Counted from the stretch's first letter, positions 46,100 through 59,030 are shown. The stretch: DNA of 64,000 nucleotides from Quillaja saponaria (GCA_029379385.1 CM055611.1:1736001-1800000); one strand, 5' to 3'. The notes: a model not told the origin generated them from the letters alone. Numbers and translations: made by a program.

Positions 46100-46990
46100 C
46101 ATTATTTAAAAAAAATTATTTTATAATATTATGATTATTTGTAACATATTAAGTTAAGAAAATTGAGAAAGTTAATCCTAATTACTATTGATATATAGTT
46201 ATTGAAAAATTATAGATTTTTTTGGTATTGAAAAGAATTAGATTAAAAAAATCAATAGTAATAACATAATTATAATCATATTAATGTTAAAATAAAGAAG
46301 AATTATGAAAAAAAATAAAATAAATAGACTATTTGAAACAAAATAACAATTAAAAAATATTTATGTGATAGTAAAAACTCACAGGGTACTTAAGAAAATA
46401 AAATTTCTTCTACTAAAACTTAAAACAACAATATATAATCATGGAAAGTATACTCTAAATATTTTTTTTTATTCATAATATTTTTTAAAAATTAATTCAT
46501 AAATTATAGATGGACTAAAAAAATATTATAATTATGAAAAACTTATTAAACAAAAAAACAAAAATTGAGAAATTCAATATTAACTACTATTGACATAAAA
46601 TTATTGATTTTTTTTTTTTTTATGAATTAAAAGTTGTAACAACAATATAATAATCATGAAACTATACTTTTAATATTTTTTTTAATTCATAACAATTTTA
46701 AAAAAAAATTTTAAATTCATAAATTTTAGAAGAATTATTAGGTACTTATTAAAAAAAAAATTCAGAAATTCAATCTTAATTACTATTAACATGAAATTAT
46801 TAAAAAATTATAGATTTATTAATATTATAAAAAATTAGTAAAAATAATTAATAATCTTAAAATAATTAAAATTCTATTGATCTTAAAATAGAGAAGAATT
46901 AAAAAAAATAAAAAAATAAAAAATAAAAATCTATTGAAGCATAATAACTATTAAAATTAACTATAATAATTATTTGAAGCATAATAACTA
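46100..46990. repeat. Imperfect tandem repeat, ~200-bp unit
   Basis: The phrase GA(A)ATTCAAT..TAA(T/C)TACTATTGACAT followed by AAATTATTGAAAAATTATAG recurs near 46170, 46575 and 46765. TATACTCTTAATAT..TTTT..ATTCA recurs near 46070, 46450 and 46665. Units differ by many small indels. Confidence 0.55.
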
Positions 46991-47732
46991 CTAACATTAC
47001 CTGAGATAATAATAAAAACTATAAAGGATATTTAAGAAGTGCATGAAAGAGTGCTAATTAATTGTTATAGTATAATTTGTGATATTGGGAACATCAAGAT
47101 GAATAGATAACGAAAGAATATTAATTAATTACATATATCTATCACTACCCACTACAAGAATGACATGTGAATGATGAGGTAATTGTTACATCTTACAAAT
47201 TATTGTTTTACTTTCCTCTTAACAAAAAAAAAAAAAAAAGTCACGAATGATGAACTTCTGTCTTTTTCAGGGGCTCCATTAATTTTCCTACCAACTCGTA
47301 CTAGTTATCAATATTATTTTATATATGTATAAATATATGTGCACCAACTTTGATGGTTGATGATATTGTTAATAAACCAACTTTCCTAGTGCAGGGACTC
47401 AGTTCTTTCTTGTTCAAGTTTATAAAATCTTCAGTCATGTCCCTTGCATTGAAGTATTTTATATTATGTCAACAAATTTTGACTTTGAATTCAAATATAT
47501 TAGCAAAACAAATTAAACAGTATAAATGTATAACTGGCAAGGTTATTTGGTTTAATCCTAAAGAGTGAAGACACCACCACCTTGTTTTGTGATTGTAATT
47601 GCAAATCAACAGGAGGCCAAAGTTTTGAAGAACAAGGTTCATGTTTCTTGTTTTCTTTTACAATTTTTGTTTGTTTGTTTAAGTTTCTAGATTAAATTCT
47701 TACTTTTCTTGTTGTAATTTCTAATAGACAGA
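46991..47732. other. 5' region of NPF copy E
   Basis: CACTACAAGAATGAC at 47150 resembles a CACTA terminus, without other support. 47590-47645 is shared with about 7715-7768 upstream of remnant G. No gene is recognised; the 72-codon frame at 47350 has no domain. Confidence 0.45.
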
Positions 47733-49790
47733 ATGGAAAAAATGGGTGAAAGATTGTCAAGACTCTTCCATGCTGGATTTGATTGGTTTTGGTTATCCAA
47801 GGGTGCCATGTTCATTTGGGGTATAATTATTTTTGCTATATGAAATATAATATATAAATATATTATATATACTCTTCTAGCTAATTTTTTTTTTTCACAG
47901 GTTTGCTTGTAAGCCATAGTATTGTGGATTATGCATGCGTGTCTATCTTGGTGATTTTTTACACTGATAAAAAGGCCGTAGAGGATGAGCTAGATCTAAT
48001 GAGAGCTGCAATTTTTGTGAATTTGCAAGAGGGTCTTACTTCAATCTCAATCATACTGCTTTCTCACATCTCAAATACCTATATTGGTGATTTCAAGACC
48101 ATCATCCTCTCCACTTCTGCTTATGTTATTGTAAGTACAACATTACATTTACTACTTGTCGGATCTCACTTAATAACTTAAACTTTAGAATAAAATAATT
48201 TTTGACATGTTATCAGATACCACCTCGTGTCCAAGAACTCCATCATTTCTGCCAGTGTTATCTGTTATCATTATTAATAACTTAATAACTTGAGATTACA
48301 TGAATTTGATTACTATTTACTAAGTCTAAACCTTCTTGTTACTACTTCTGATCAGGGAATACTCATGTTATGGTCTGCTTCTGTGGACGGTTTTCTATCT
48401 TCAAAGTTGGATCTTCCTGTTTACTTCTTTGCAGCTTTGTTCATAGCATTAGGAAAAGCAGGACGAAAACCGCCTCTAAAAGACTTCCTTGCTGATCAAT
48501 TAAGTGAAATCAATGACAAATCCAATTCTCAAAGTAATCAGACAAGCCCAGTTGACCAAACAAAATTAGAATTTCGCAAAAACATCTGGGCACGAAGTGC
48601 TTGGATTTGTGGAGCCATCATTGCAATTTTTGGCTTTCTTGGAGCTAAATGGGAAAATGTGTTTGCCATCTCAGCCATATTAATGTTTTCGTCTGGTTTA
48701 TTGTTCTGCTCTGGCTTCATTTGTTACAAAAACAGATCCCCAACTCCAACTGGTGGTCATCTTGGTCCTGTTTTCAAAGTATTCAAGGCTGCTATTTGGA
48801 AATTTTGTTGGAAATACCCTAACTCTCCAACAAAGTTTCATTGGAAGAGTAATCCTAATCCGAGGCATTACCAAAGCAATAATTCTGGACAAATAGTATT
48901 GTTACCACGCGTTCCACCTATCTTCAATTATGTGGACAAAGCTGCCATTATTGAAGAATCATCCTCATTAAATTCCCCAGTAGAACAAGTTATGAGCGGA
49001 AAACTCTGTACTGTTGAAGAAGTTATAATAGTGAAGCAGCTTCTGACGTTAACATACATGTGGGTAACCTCTTTAGTATTTGGTCTGGTTTTAGGAACAG
49101 GGGATACTCTGTTTAATAAACAGGGTGATAAAATGAGTAAGCTTTATATTGCCAAAAAACCAGTTCGTTCCTCTCTATTCTTCGTGCTCAAATCGTTTGT
49201 CTGCGACGCAATTATATATCTGTTTTGGATGAGTAAAGCAAAAAAACAAAGGACTACACTAGGTAAGAATCGGTGTCGGGTTGTTTTGTGCAGTGATTTG
49301 TTGTATTGTGGCTTGGCAACTAGAGGTGCATAGGCAAAACGATACAAGTGTTCTTTGGATATTTCCCCAGTATTTATTGTTGGGACTTATGGAAGGACTA
49401 ACATTAAGTGGAATGGAGAAATTTAGTAGCTCAGGCCTTGAAATTCCATCAGGGAACTTGAGAAGAAGCAGTACTATATCACAATCACAGTCTCAATCTC
49501 GGCCTTTGTTGTGGGCATCACCGGATGATGAAAATAAAGGGTTGAGAAAATGGTCAAGTGCTATAGTGAATTTATAAGAAACATCTTCATTTTTGAAGAT
49601 CAATAGTGTGGCATTGGAGACAAGTGCAGCTCCATGTTAATGTCCCTGACAATTTGGCAAAGGAGGTTTCACTCAAATAACAGAATCTCCACCACTAATA
49701 CATTGTCATTAATTTGTGTTTTAATTCTGGTTTCTTACTCTCCTTGGATTTCCTCCTCATTAGTTTTTCGTTTTGTTTTAAGAGGCATGT
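47733..49790 (+). pseudogene. NPF transporter pseudogene E (plus strand, frameshifted)
   Basis: Exon 1 is 47733-47820 (start MEKMGERLSRLFHAGF), exon 2 is 47901-48130, and exon 3 starts at 48356 after TGATCAG. Splice sites and phases match copy B, but the protein is clearly a different paralogue (FIALGKAGRKPPLKDFLADQ, NIWARSAWICGAIIAIFGF). Helix 1 reads LLVSHSIVDYACVS, without ExxER. Exon 3 is open for about 300 codons until an extra base near 49262 (CTAGGTAAG) shifts the frame. One frame over it continues VRIGVGLFCAVICCIVAW and FPQYLLLGLMEGLTLSGM, to a stop at 49577. The FFY..VP.SMR region is lost and the last helix survives only as traces to about 49790. Long intact exons suggest recent inactivation. 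Convergent to copy D. Confidence 0.85.
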
Positions 49791-49799
49791 CCGTCAAGA

Positions 49800-50000
49800 G
49801 TATATTACAGCCCTGATTAAGGCTAGATTTTGTGTACCTACATTAGTATTGTATTTAATTTTATATTAGATTAGGTTCATTATGTTAGGTCAATTTGTAT
49901 AACATATATAAAAAGGCTTCCAAATTATATAAATGTATGAATCACATAACATAAAACCCGTTTCAATGTTTCACTCTTGTACTTACAATTTGAGATTTTC
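49800..50000 (+). mobile_element. Possible copia LTR remnant
   Basis: The stretch with TTATATTAGATTAGGTTCAT, TATGTTAGGTCAA and ATATATAAAAAGGCTTCC resembles, in order, 14390-14450 of the copia element 2 LTR (TTAGTTTAGGTTCACTATGT, then CCTATAAATAGAGG). No ends were defined. Confidence 0.35.
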
Positions 50001-50590
50001 AAGCATAGTTATATGTAAGATTTATTTAAGTCTGCAGAATCCTCTTCAACTGTTTGATGGTTAGAATAGACAACAACTAAAATTCAGCACATATTTGCAT
50101 CAGATCTACTTTTTAAATATTTTTTGGAAAAAAAAGTCTAGTTTCTAATTGATAAGTAAAAGGGTAACAGTTTTTAGTAATTAAACTGTTATAACCCAAT
50201 AAATAAATATTAATATATATATTTAGGAGTAGTTGTTAATAACATGAGTATAAAAGAAATTAATTAAATAAGTACTGTGAATTTAAGTAAATAAATATTT
50301 AGTACATATATGAATGAGCATATATATTATAAGAACAAATATGAATAATAAATTTTACCAACTGTTATAATATGATATTAGAAAAATCAAATTTGAGATA
50401 TAATATATAACTTTTAATTAAACATGTGTATATATTTATGTCGATATAAGTAGGAACCATTTACACCACAATTTTTAAAGACTTTGATCTTGACTTAATC
50501 AATTTCTTTTTCTTTTTCCTCGGAATTCTTTTATTTTACCTTTCCTCTTGCCTTAACTGACTTTATCACCTCTTTTTCACGATTCCACCT
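50000..50590. other. AT-rich spacer
   Basis: No gene recognised. Confidence 0.45.
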
Positions 50591-50613
50591 CTCCGTAGTG
50601 ACAATAATTCTAA

Positions 50614-52590
50614 TCAAGTTTCCTGGTTCACTGACTGAGTGGCTCCCATCAAAGCTTCTTCATAACAAATTACATCTGCAGATTCCTCTTGATCTATTTG
50701 ATGATCAACTTGTTCTGAAGTTTTCTCAGGATTATTTGGTTCCCCATTCTCCTCTGCAGTATAATCATCCATGTAGCCATATTTAATGCTGTAGTACACA
50801 TAAATGCAAAGTAAAACAATACTAGATAAAATCTATCCAAGTGACTGTCGTTTATGGTGTTACCAAACCAGCTCTTGAATATGAGGACAAATGGTATGCT
50901 GAAAAACTTTCCAATGCCCTACACTAACTCGTCGAATGGCCCCGAAAAGGTCCTCATTGATTCAGGCACAAGATTATAGAAGAATTGTGCAAGCCCTTCA
51001 CGAGCAAGTCCTTCCATTAGTCCTGATAATAAATATTGTGGAATTAAAGCAAGAATGCTCATGGAAATAGACTTATCTGGCTTGTCCCTTACGGTTAATT
51101 CTTTTTTAATCAAATGTAGCCTCTTCAGCTCCACCTGCCTTGCTGTGATGCTGCAAAGTACAGCAGCAATCATGCCAGCACCAATCCTCCAGACTGTAAT
51201 ACTTTGTTTTGTCCAACCCCTCCGACAAAACACAAACATCACTAATGTACTTATGAGGGACTTGAGTAGAAACATAAAAGAGACTTTAATTATGAACCCA
51301 TTATTTATATAAGGATTCAAGTTGCTAGACTGCTCGACAAAGAAAGTGTTGTCTTCAGCAACTACAAAATATAAGCGGAAATATCAACAACAAATGCAAC
51401 AATATGGACAGCTGCATTACTTCCCTTACTTCTTTAACACTGTAAAACTTCCCATTCGTCTCCAACGTTTCCAAAACACTAACCTTGTTTGGCTGAGAGT
51501 ACTCTTTATTACTAATTATAGCCGCTTTGTTTAACCATCTAAAAAGTAATGGAACGAGACCTCTTTAATTTTTGTACACATAATTCTCATCCTCTCTTTG
51601 ATTCTTCCAATAGTACCCTTCTTCTGAATCAGGGTATTTGAGATTGAATCTCAAAAAACCTACCTTAAAGACTCTGTAGATGGTACCAAGGGGGCTACCA
51701 GTTGGTTTTTCATAGTTGTAGCACTTGCAGCTCAACAAGAATAGTAGAGAAGTTCCTCCCATCAAGATTGCTGACACCATCAAAGTGACTTTCCAAGTTT
51801 TATTCTTAAGACCAAAGATAGCTATAACACCTCCAACATGCTTAGCAGTATGCCACCAAATATTGTATTGTTTGTCTTCATCCTGCTCGTTTGCTCTGTT
51901 AGTTTGATCATGTTCCTGGTTCGTTTCCGTGCTTCCACTTATCACATTATTATGTTTCAACTGATCTTCAAAAAAGGCATTTAAAGTTGGTTCTTTTCCA
52001 GATTGGCCTATTGCTAGTCGTACTGTTCCCAAATAGAACATACCAATATATTCCGAAGCTAACCCCTGCATTCAATAACATATATATACATAATTGGGAA
52101 AAGTACTTCAACTAATATATATTTCTAGATATATATGCAATAAGCCAATAATACATTTGGCCTCTGGCAGATCTTGTAGTTGTAGTATACTTACCACAAC
52201 ATAGGCAGCTGCGCAAACACAAATAATCTTAAAACGACCTGTATAGGCTTCTGAGACATGAGTAAGAATGACAGCAAGTATGGCTGTTATGCCATCTAAC
52301 AAATTGATGGCCATAGCACTTTGCCGTAAAGTAATATTCGATAAATCTGTGGGTAATCTATCAAGACAGACATCACTGCGTAGTATGCTAAGCTATAACT
52401 TAGAACCAAACCTGAAGACGAAGTTCATTAATTAAACAAGAAAATTAAATGATGAAGATATGTATATATGTAAGAGAGATTAATGTGTGTGTATATATAT
52501 ATCTATACCGCAAAAAAACGGGACTGCCTTGGTGAAGATAAGATGGTTGCGGCACCATTTCAATAGATTTGAGAACAATGTAAAAGCCAT
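50614..52590 (-). pseudogene. NPF transporter pseudogene D
   Basis: The closest paralogue of the complete copy B over its whole length, including the 3' flank. Exon 1 is 52590-52509 with a single copy of the 45-bp unit duplicated in B. Exon 2 is 52411-52195, one base shorter than in B (GTGGGTAATC against GAGAGGTAATC in plus orientation near 52352), which shifts frame. Exon 3 runs from 52065 and lacks codons near its start (GLASEYIG against GLALLILASECIG). A deletion near 51565 puts a stop after VYKN and removes part of the next segment. Further small deletions occur near 51365, 50920 and 50818. The C-terminal reading frame keeps the longer ending (TQSVNQET) lost in B. Confidence 0.92.
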
Positions 52591-53239
52591 GATCTTCAAT
52601 TTAAGCACTATTATGTACAGTATGCATAAGTGATATTATTGCAATTGATGCTCTCTTTTAAATTGCACATTATATATCACATATGTGGTGCAATTTATAC
52701 ATGAAAATCCCATTTCATTGTTTCAAATCAATTGCAATTCGAACCAAGAATTGTCATTCCTTCTATTTCCTTTTTTTTTTTGGGTAGACGTCCAGCTAGT
52801 CATCTCTAATTGAATAAAATAGAATTTTCAAAGAAGTTTCATATATGCATTCTTGCCAAGGAAACTAATTAAGAGGGTGCTTTCAAGGAAAAGTACAAAC
52901 TGTGAATAATCTTGAATATGTAAGAAAACTTAAAAGTCCAATATTAATTTAGTGCCAGTTCATTATGTGGAAACAAATTATGGTTACTACATATCATCAC
53001 TAAACATATCTAATATTTTGATACATAATCTTACATATCATCTATTGATTCTCTTTCATCTTTCTTAAATTATATTATTTAATAATTCTCTTACATCTCT
53101 TAAATTATGCTATTTTTTCTCTCCCATTTTATTACATAGAATTTTTTATATTTCTTTCAAATCATTCTCATCTTTGAAATCATTTATAAAATATTTTTTC
53201 TTAAACAAAAATTCTTAGTTTACTTCTGCTCTCTAAATT
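52591..53239. other. 5' flank of NPF copy D
   Basis: 52850-52960 (CTTGCCAAGGAAACTAATTA, CTTGAATATGTAAGAA) matches 40790-40890 upstream of copy C, so the promoter side was duplicated with the genes. 52960-53239 is AT-rich with no feature. Confidence 0.55.
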
Positions 53240-55324
53240 TTACAAACAATAATATACCTTACATGTACATTAATAAACCTAATTTAAGTTGTTTCTATTT
53301 ATAAATAAAAATGACTTATTTTCAAGAAATAAAATATCAAAAAATTATAAGAAATACAATATCAAAAAATTATTATGATGAATAATATTTTCAATGATTT
53401 ATTCTTTGATTATTAGAGCTAATCAATTTTTTTATATGGATAAAAAAAAAATAAAAAAATAAAAAAGAAGATATTGAAAGAGATTTTAAAAAAATTAGTT
53501 TCTCTTTTGAATAGGTTAAATTAACAAAAATACTCTACAACTTAAAAGAGCAAGAAATTATAAATATATGGTATGATAGGAAAATTTATAGTAAAAAGAA
53601 ATAGTTAATGTCTGAAAATATTATAAGAATATTCTGATTTGTTGAATAGTACAGATATGTATATTTTGGTAATGGCAGGCAACATCTAAATCTCCACCCA
53701 TCAAAAATTTGAATTTTACAACTCAAGTATTGGGTTCTAGCCCAAAACCCAACCTTTTCGCCATTTCATTCTTAGTCGTTTTCATGCATGTCTTTTCTGG
53801 TCTCTCATCTAGAGGGCTGGATGGGTCGACACGTGTGGAAAAAAAATTTATATTTACACAATGGAGCTTTCTTCTATGCACGATCAAAATTTATGCACGG
53901 TGGATCAATGATGTAAACATTTCATAATGCACCACGTGTAGAGGACTTCTGATACAAAATTAGTTTTGCAAAAACCTATATTATAGGTTACTCATTTTTT
54001 ATCATATATTTTCTTACAAGACCTATATTTATAATTTCATACTTCTTCAAATTATTGGATATTTGTACGAATTTAAGTATATTTTTTCAAAAATAATAAT
54101 TTTAAAAAATATCTTCGAATAACTATTTTTTCTTATCTATTTTTTAACTTTTATCTAAAAACAAATAAAAATCTACGTCTATCTACAATAAGTTAAAAGA
54201 TTTTAAAAAATAAAAATATAGAGTTCATTTATTTATAATAATTTTTAAACAATTATGTTTTATTAAAACAATTAACATACAATTACATGAAAAAATATAA
54301 AATAAAATTTTAAATACGAGCGTAAACATATGTGAGGAGACTTAGTTTCTAATATATATTTTGTTTCTTATTTATAAATATATATATTGCGACAGAGTAT
54401 GTGAACCCACTTATCTCTATTTTGTAAATCAGTCCTTATTACTCTTTTTTTTTACTTCTAATTGGACATCAAGTTAGTCATTGAATATTTTTTTCTCCCC
54501 CAAATAGACTTGAACATACTCCATCATCCACGCATCCACCAATTAAATAGTCGGTTAATACACAATAAATACAAGTTTGATGAAAGTTACAAGTCAATAT
54601 AGATTTGAAAAGTACTGATGTGAAGTTTATGAGATTTTGAAGCACTAAAAATATGATACGTAAGTAAATGATGGATCTCTAACCAATAAAATTAGAAGAG
54701 AGAATAATTAGCTTGATGTGCAACTCATAAATTATACTAGAAACAAATAATCAGCTGCTACATCTTCTTAATATTTTTCAGATTTTTTCTCAAATAAACT
54801 GAAATTTTACAAAATTTTTAATTATTTTTTTCTATTCTATGCACATTATATTTTCAATATATTTGTATTTTATTTTTTTGGGTATATTTTGAAAATTAAA
54901 TTTTTAATTTTTTTTACCTATTATTTAATTGTAGCATTAATGTTACCTATAATTAATAATAAAATTGTGTTTAAATCATGTTAAAAAATTAATTCTAAAG
55001 TTTAAATTTCATTCAATTATGAATTTTATAATTTATCACAATATTACTAGTGATAATGTATAAGACCATTACTAAATGTTTAGGGTTAGATGATTTTTGT
55101 TTTTGATTTATGACTAAAATTATTTTTAAAATAATACAATTAATTAGGAGTTATGCATTATCCCTAAAGCCATTAGTGATAAAATATATCATCACTACCT
55201 ATGATTTAGATTTAAAAGATAGTTGTGCTTAATTTATGATTAAGGCTTTACTTCAAATTTTGAAATTAATTCTCAAGTAATTCAATTAGCTATGATTTAT
55301 ACACTTTATTTAAGTATTTATTTT

Positions 55325-55955
55325 ATATAATTTTCATAATTATAATGACCAAGCATGTCATTAGCTAAGGATTAAATCACTATTGGTGCTCTTACAATAT
55401 CACCAACGATTTAGGTCATATAAGTAGATTAATGAAAATATTAAAATAAAAATAAAAATTCAAGAATCCTTTATTTTCAGAATTATAATGACAAAGCATA
55501 TCATTAAGGATTAAATCACTATTGGTGCTCTTACAACCTATCACCAATTATCAAAATAGATTAAGAATGAAATTATTTTTAACGAAAAATAATTATTCTT
55601 AATTTTCATAATTATAATGACAAAGCATATCATTTAATATTAAATCACTTTTGGTGCTCTTACAATCTATCACCAATGATCTAGGTCATTAAGAATGACA
55701 AAGCACATCATTTAGGATTAAATCACTATTGCTGCTCTTACAACTTATCACCATTCATCTAAATAGATTAAGAATGAAATTATTTTTAAAGAAAAATAAT
55801 TATTCTTAATTTCATAATTATAATGACAAAGCATATTATTTAATATTAAATCAAGTTTGGTGCTCTTACAATCTATTACTAATGATCAAAGTTAAGTAGA
55901 TTAAAAATGAAATTATTAAAAAAAAGTAATGAATCTTTATTTTCATAATTATAAC
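55325..55955. repeat. Tandem repeat array A (copy 3)
   Basis: Same monomers in the same order as 17920-18545. Confidence 0.8.
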
Positions 55956-56159
55956 TTATTAGTGCTTCAGTTGACTCAGTCTTCAACTATAGTGAATCAG
56001 TTGATCAACGAATTAACTAAATGGTGCTTTTAGTAGTTTTAGTTGACAGAACTTGGGTTGCTGTTTTGTTTTAGTTGACTGAAAATTATCCATCGAAAGG
56101 CTCACTAGCTTCAGCTAACTGATCATTTCAACTGTTGATTGAATATGTAATCCAAAAAA

Positions 56160-56535
56160 AAAAAAAAGTCCCACATTGTTAGTGGGATGTGTGATTGTTT
56201 TGTTTATGACACACAAGAACCAACTGCTAGGTACCTTTAGACTAACATTTTAACACATACAGTGTGAATTGTAGATTCTTTTCAAGGTACTTGAGCTAAT
56301 TGGGCTTGAGGTATTACAAATGGTATTAGAGCCAGATGTCAATCTTGGACCTGTGGGTTATGAACTAAACTAACCCAAGTACCAAGTAAAAACTTACATT
56401 GATTGTAGAAGGTGTGATTGCATTGTTTATGACCCACAAAAAGCAACTATTGAGTACCTTTAGGTTAGCATTTTAACTCATGTGTGTGGGTTGTGAATTC
56501 TTTTCAGGATATTTGGACTGGTGCTTTTAGTATTT
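56160..56535 (+). mobile_element. TRIM-like miniature LTR element (copy 3)
   Basis: Two ~150-bp related blocks flank TATTACAAATGGTATTAGAGCC at about 56310-56332. The TGGTATTAGAGCC here is one base from the tRNA-iMet primer-binding consensus. It parallels 18755-19130. Confidence 0.5.
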
Positions 56536-56569
56536 TTAGCTGAATAAAAATTATCCTTTGAAAGGCTCA

Positions 56570-57950
56570 TTAAAGTGATTTTTGTGTTTAACTCATTATT
56601 AATTTTAAAATTAATACTTAATTAATTCAATTAATTAAAGAGCAATAGTAATAACGCATAAGATCACCACTTACGGTTTAAGATGAAATGAGAGTAGTGT
56701 TCCATTCATGATTAAGGACAAATTACAAAATTATTTTTTTTAATTTTGATTTTTACACTCCATTCAAAGATAATTTGTTAATTATATGGTATAAGATTAC
56801 TACTTATGATATAGTACTGTTAAATGAATTTTGTATTTAATTCATGATTATTATTAATTTCAAACTTAATTCTTAAGAAACACAATTAATTGTGGATCTA
56901 TACTAATATCTTATAAAATCATTACTTATGATTTATGGTTAGATAAGATTTGTGTTTAATTCACCATTAATGAATAATTTAGGAGTTTGCTAACCAGTGC
57001 CCTAAGGGCAATGGTCTAAGAATTAATTATGTATTAGAAATCTAACCAAATTATGATTCTCAATAAGAATTTGATACAATTAACATCTCATTATAATTAA
57101 CGAGATGAAAACTATTAATTATCACTTTATCTTTTTTATTTGAGAGACAAAATTACCCCTAAAACAATAAAATTTTGATTTAGGGTTAGGGTTAGAGTTA
57201 GGATTTAGGTTAGGTGTAATTTTGTCTATCAAATAAACAAGATAAAGTGATAGTTAATTGTTATCTTCTCATTAATTATAATTAGAAGTTAATTGTAATA
57301 CATTCTTATTGAGAATTGTAATTGAGTAAGAATTGTAATTGAGTTATATTTCCAATACCTTAATTAATTCTTAACAGACCTAAGGACACTAGTTAGCAAG
57401 ACCATTTTAAAATTTTATCCTTACGGGTCTCATTTAATTATGATTAATGCACTAAACAATTATAGGTCATAAGACCACTATCAATTATGATTTAGGATTA
57501 AATGAAATTTGTGTTCAATGCATGATTAAGGACTATTTTTAAAATTATTTCTTAAGAATTTCAATTAATTATAAATCATTAGTGATGGCGTATAAAATCA
57601 CTACTTAAGATTTTGATTAAAATGGAATTTGTGTTGAAGTCATGATTAAGGAATAATTTCAAAATGAATTTCTTAAGAAATTTCATTTAGTTATGATTTA
57701 TTCACACCATTCCAAAATAATTAGTTATAGGTGATGTGATCACTACTTATGATTCAAGGTTAAGTGAGTTTTGTGTTTAATTCATGATTAACTATTGATT
57801 GCAAAACTAATCCTTAAATAATTCAATTATTTATAGAACATTAGTGATAGAGTGTAAGATCACTATTTATATTTAAGATTAAATTCCCTTTATTTTTAAT
57901 TCATAATTATAGACTAATTTCAAATTTAATTCTTAAGTAATTCAATTAAT
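56570..57950. repeat. Tandem repeat array B (copy 3)
   Basis: Same monomers as 19170-20500, interrupted by the MITE at 56979-57403. Confidence 0.8.
56979..57403. mobile_element. MITE with inverted ends (TTGCTAAC family), copy 3
   Basis: Ends TTTGCTAACCAGTGCCCTAA and, on the right, CACTAGTTAGCAAGACC. Slightly longer than the copy at 19571 because of additional TTAGGG-like repeats near 57180-57215 and a duplicated TTGAGAATTGTAATTGAG-like phrase near 57308-57345. Confidence 0.75.
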
Positions 57951-58472
57951 AAACTAGACGTAATTTAGTTGAGTATTTGAAGAAATCAAATATATTAATT
58001 GTGTTAAGAATCAATTTCAATATAAAAAACATTAACATAATTACAAAAAGATGCATGATATAAAAAAATTCTGAAGGGAGAAGACTTGCGAGTAAGAATC
58101 AGTAAACGTAACAATTGAAGAATTTAAAGAGTTTAAGAAAGATAGAGCTTGAAAAAAATAAAATAATTTTAAAGATTAAAAAATCTAATAAAAATATGAT
58201 GTAAGAATTAGAGATATTAAGAAAGAATTCTAACATTATTAACAAGAAATAATTTAAAAGAAGTAAATTATGGTGTTTTAGAAAAAATAAATCACATGTC
58301 AATTAATAAACTATGACCCTAAAAAAAATTACTTGTGACAATGAGGCTACCCAAAAAGAATATTATGTTTTATTAAACATTAGTTATATATAATTTATAT
58401 ATACAAAAATTAACTTAATCATGGAAAAAGTAAATTAAGAAAAAAATACATAATTAATTTTGTGTAACAAAA

Positions 58473-59030
58473 TTAATGATCCGTTTGAATTTTGGGATTA
58501 AAATTGAGATATAGAATTATAACACAATTTTAATTTTATTTATTTATTTTTTAATAATTGGAATCAGCCTAGAATTATAATTTTGTTGTTTGGATGGCAG
58601 AATAATTTTAGAATTAAAATTGTATTTTTTATTTTTAAATTTTAATAACTCTTTTTCAAGAAAATATTTTATTCTAGCCAGAAATCCCTATTCCCACTAA
58701 ACACCCTTCTATCCACCATGACAACAAAGTGGATTAGCATTAGTTAACGATTCTTGAATTGTCCAAAGTAGATAGTTTAGGAAAGAGATATATATCATTC
58801 ACTACCAGTAATAGCTTAATTCGACAATCATTTCATTTATTTTTTGCTTTCATTTTTCTATGTTCTCTGAGTGTATACATAGACACAATGTAATTGTTGT
58901 GTACATAGGAGATCATAGGAAAATGTTGTTGAAATTTTGTCAAGTTGGAATGAAGGGTTGAGCTATTGAGTGTCATTTTTCTAAATGAGATAGGACCATC
59001 TTTCTCTTAGGAAGAAGTTAATGGTATTCG
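58473..59030. other. Spacer with an insertion relative to copy 2
   Basis: 58473-58694 has no counterpart in copy 2, which goes directly to the CCATGACAAC sequence that here resumes at about 58715. The extra stretch is AT-rich with TTTGAATTTTGGGATTAAAA and GTTTGGATGGCAGAATAATT phrases, possibly a small MITE. No gene follows up to the LTR. Confidence 0.45.

Larger units (their letters stand above)
53240..58472. repeat. Large non-coding duplicated unit, copy 3
   Basis: 53455-58472 matches copy 2 (16045-21022) almost throughout, including the same MITE and TRIM-like element at the same places. 53240-53330 matches the start of the 351-bp tandem units in copy 1. No reading frame with domain content. 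It lies directly upstream of NPF copy D, as copy 2 lies upstream of NPF copy A (beyond the nested transposons). Confidence 0.9.

Noticed and set aside
47150..47165. CACTACAAGAATGAC as a CACTA terminus
   Set aside because: No opposite end or transposase nearby. A 15-bp match alone is weak.
47350..47568. Plus-strand frame upstream of NPF copy E with LVQG
   Set aside because: CTAGTGCAGGG resembles an NPF exon-3 acceptor, but the translation that follows has no NPF motif.
49265..49295. 31-bp GT..AG segment as an intron in NPF copy E
   Set aside because: Too short for a plant intron, and its sequence codes for a conserved helix one frame over. A single extra base explains the frame better.
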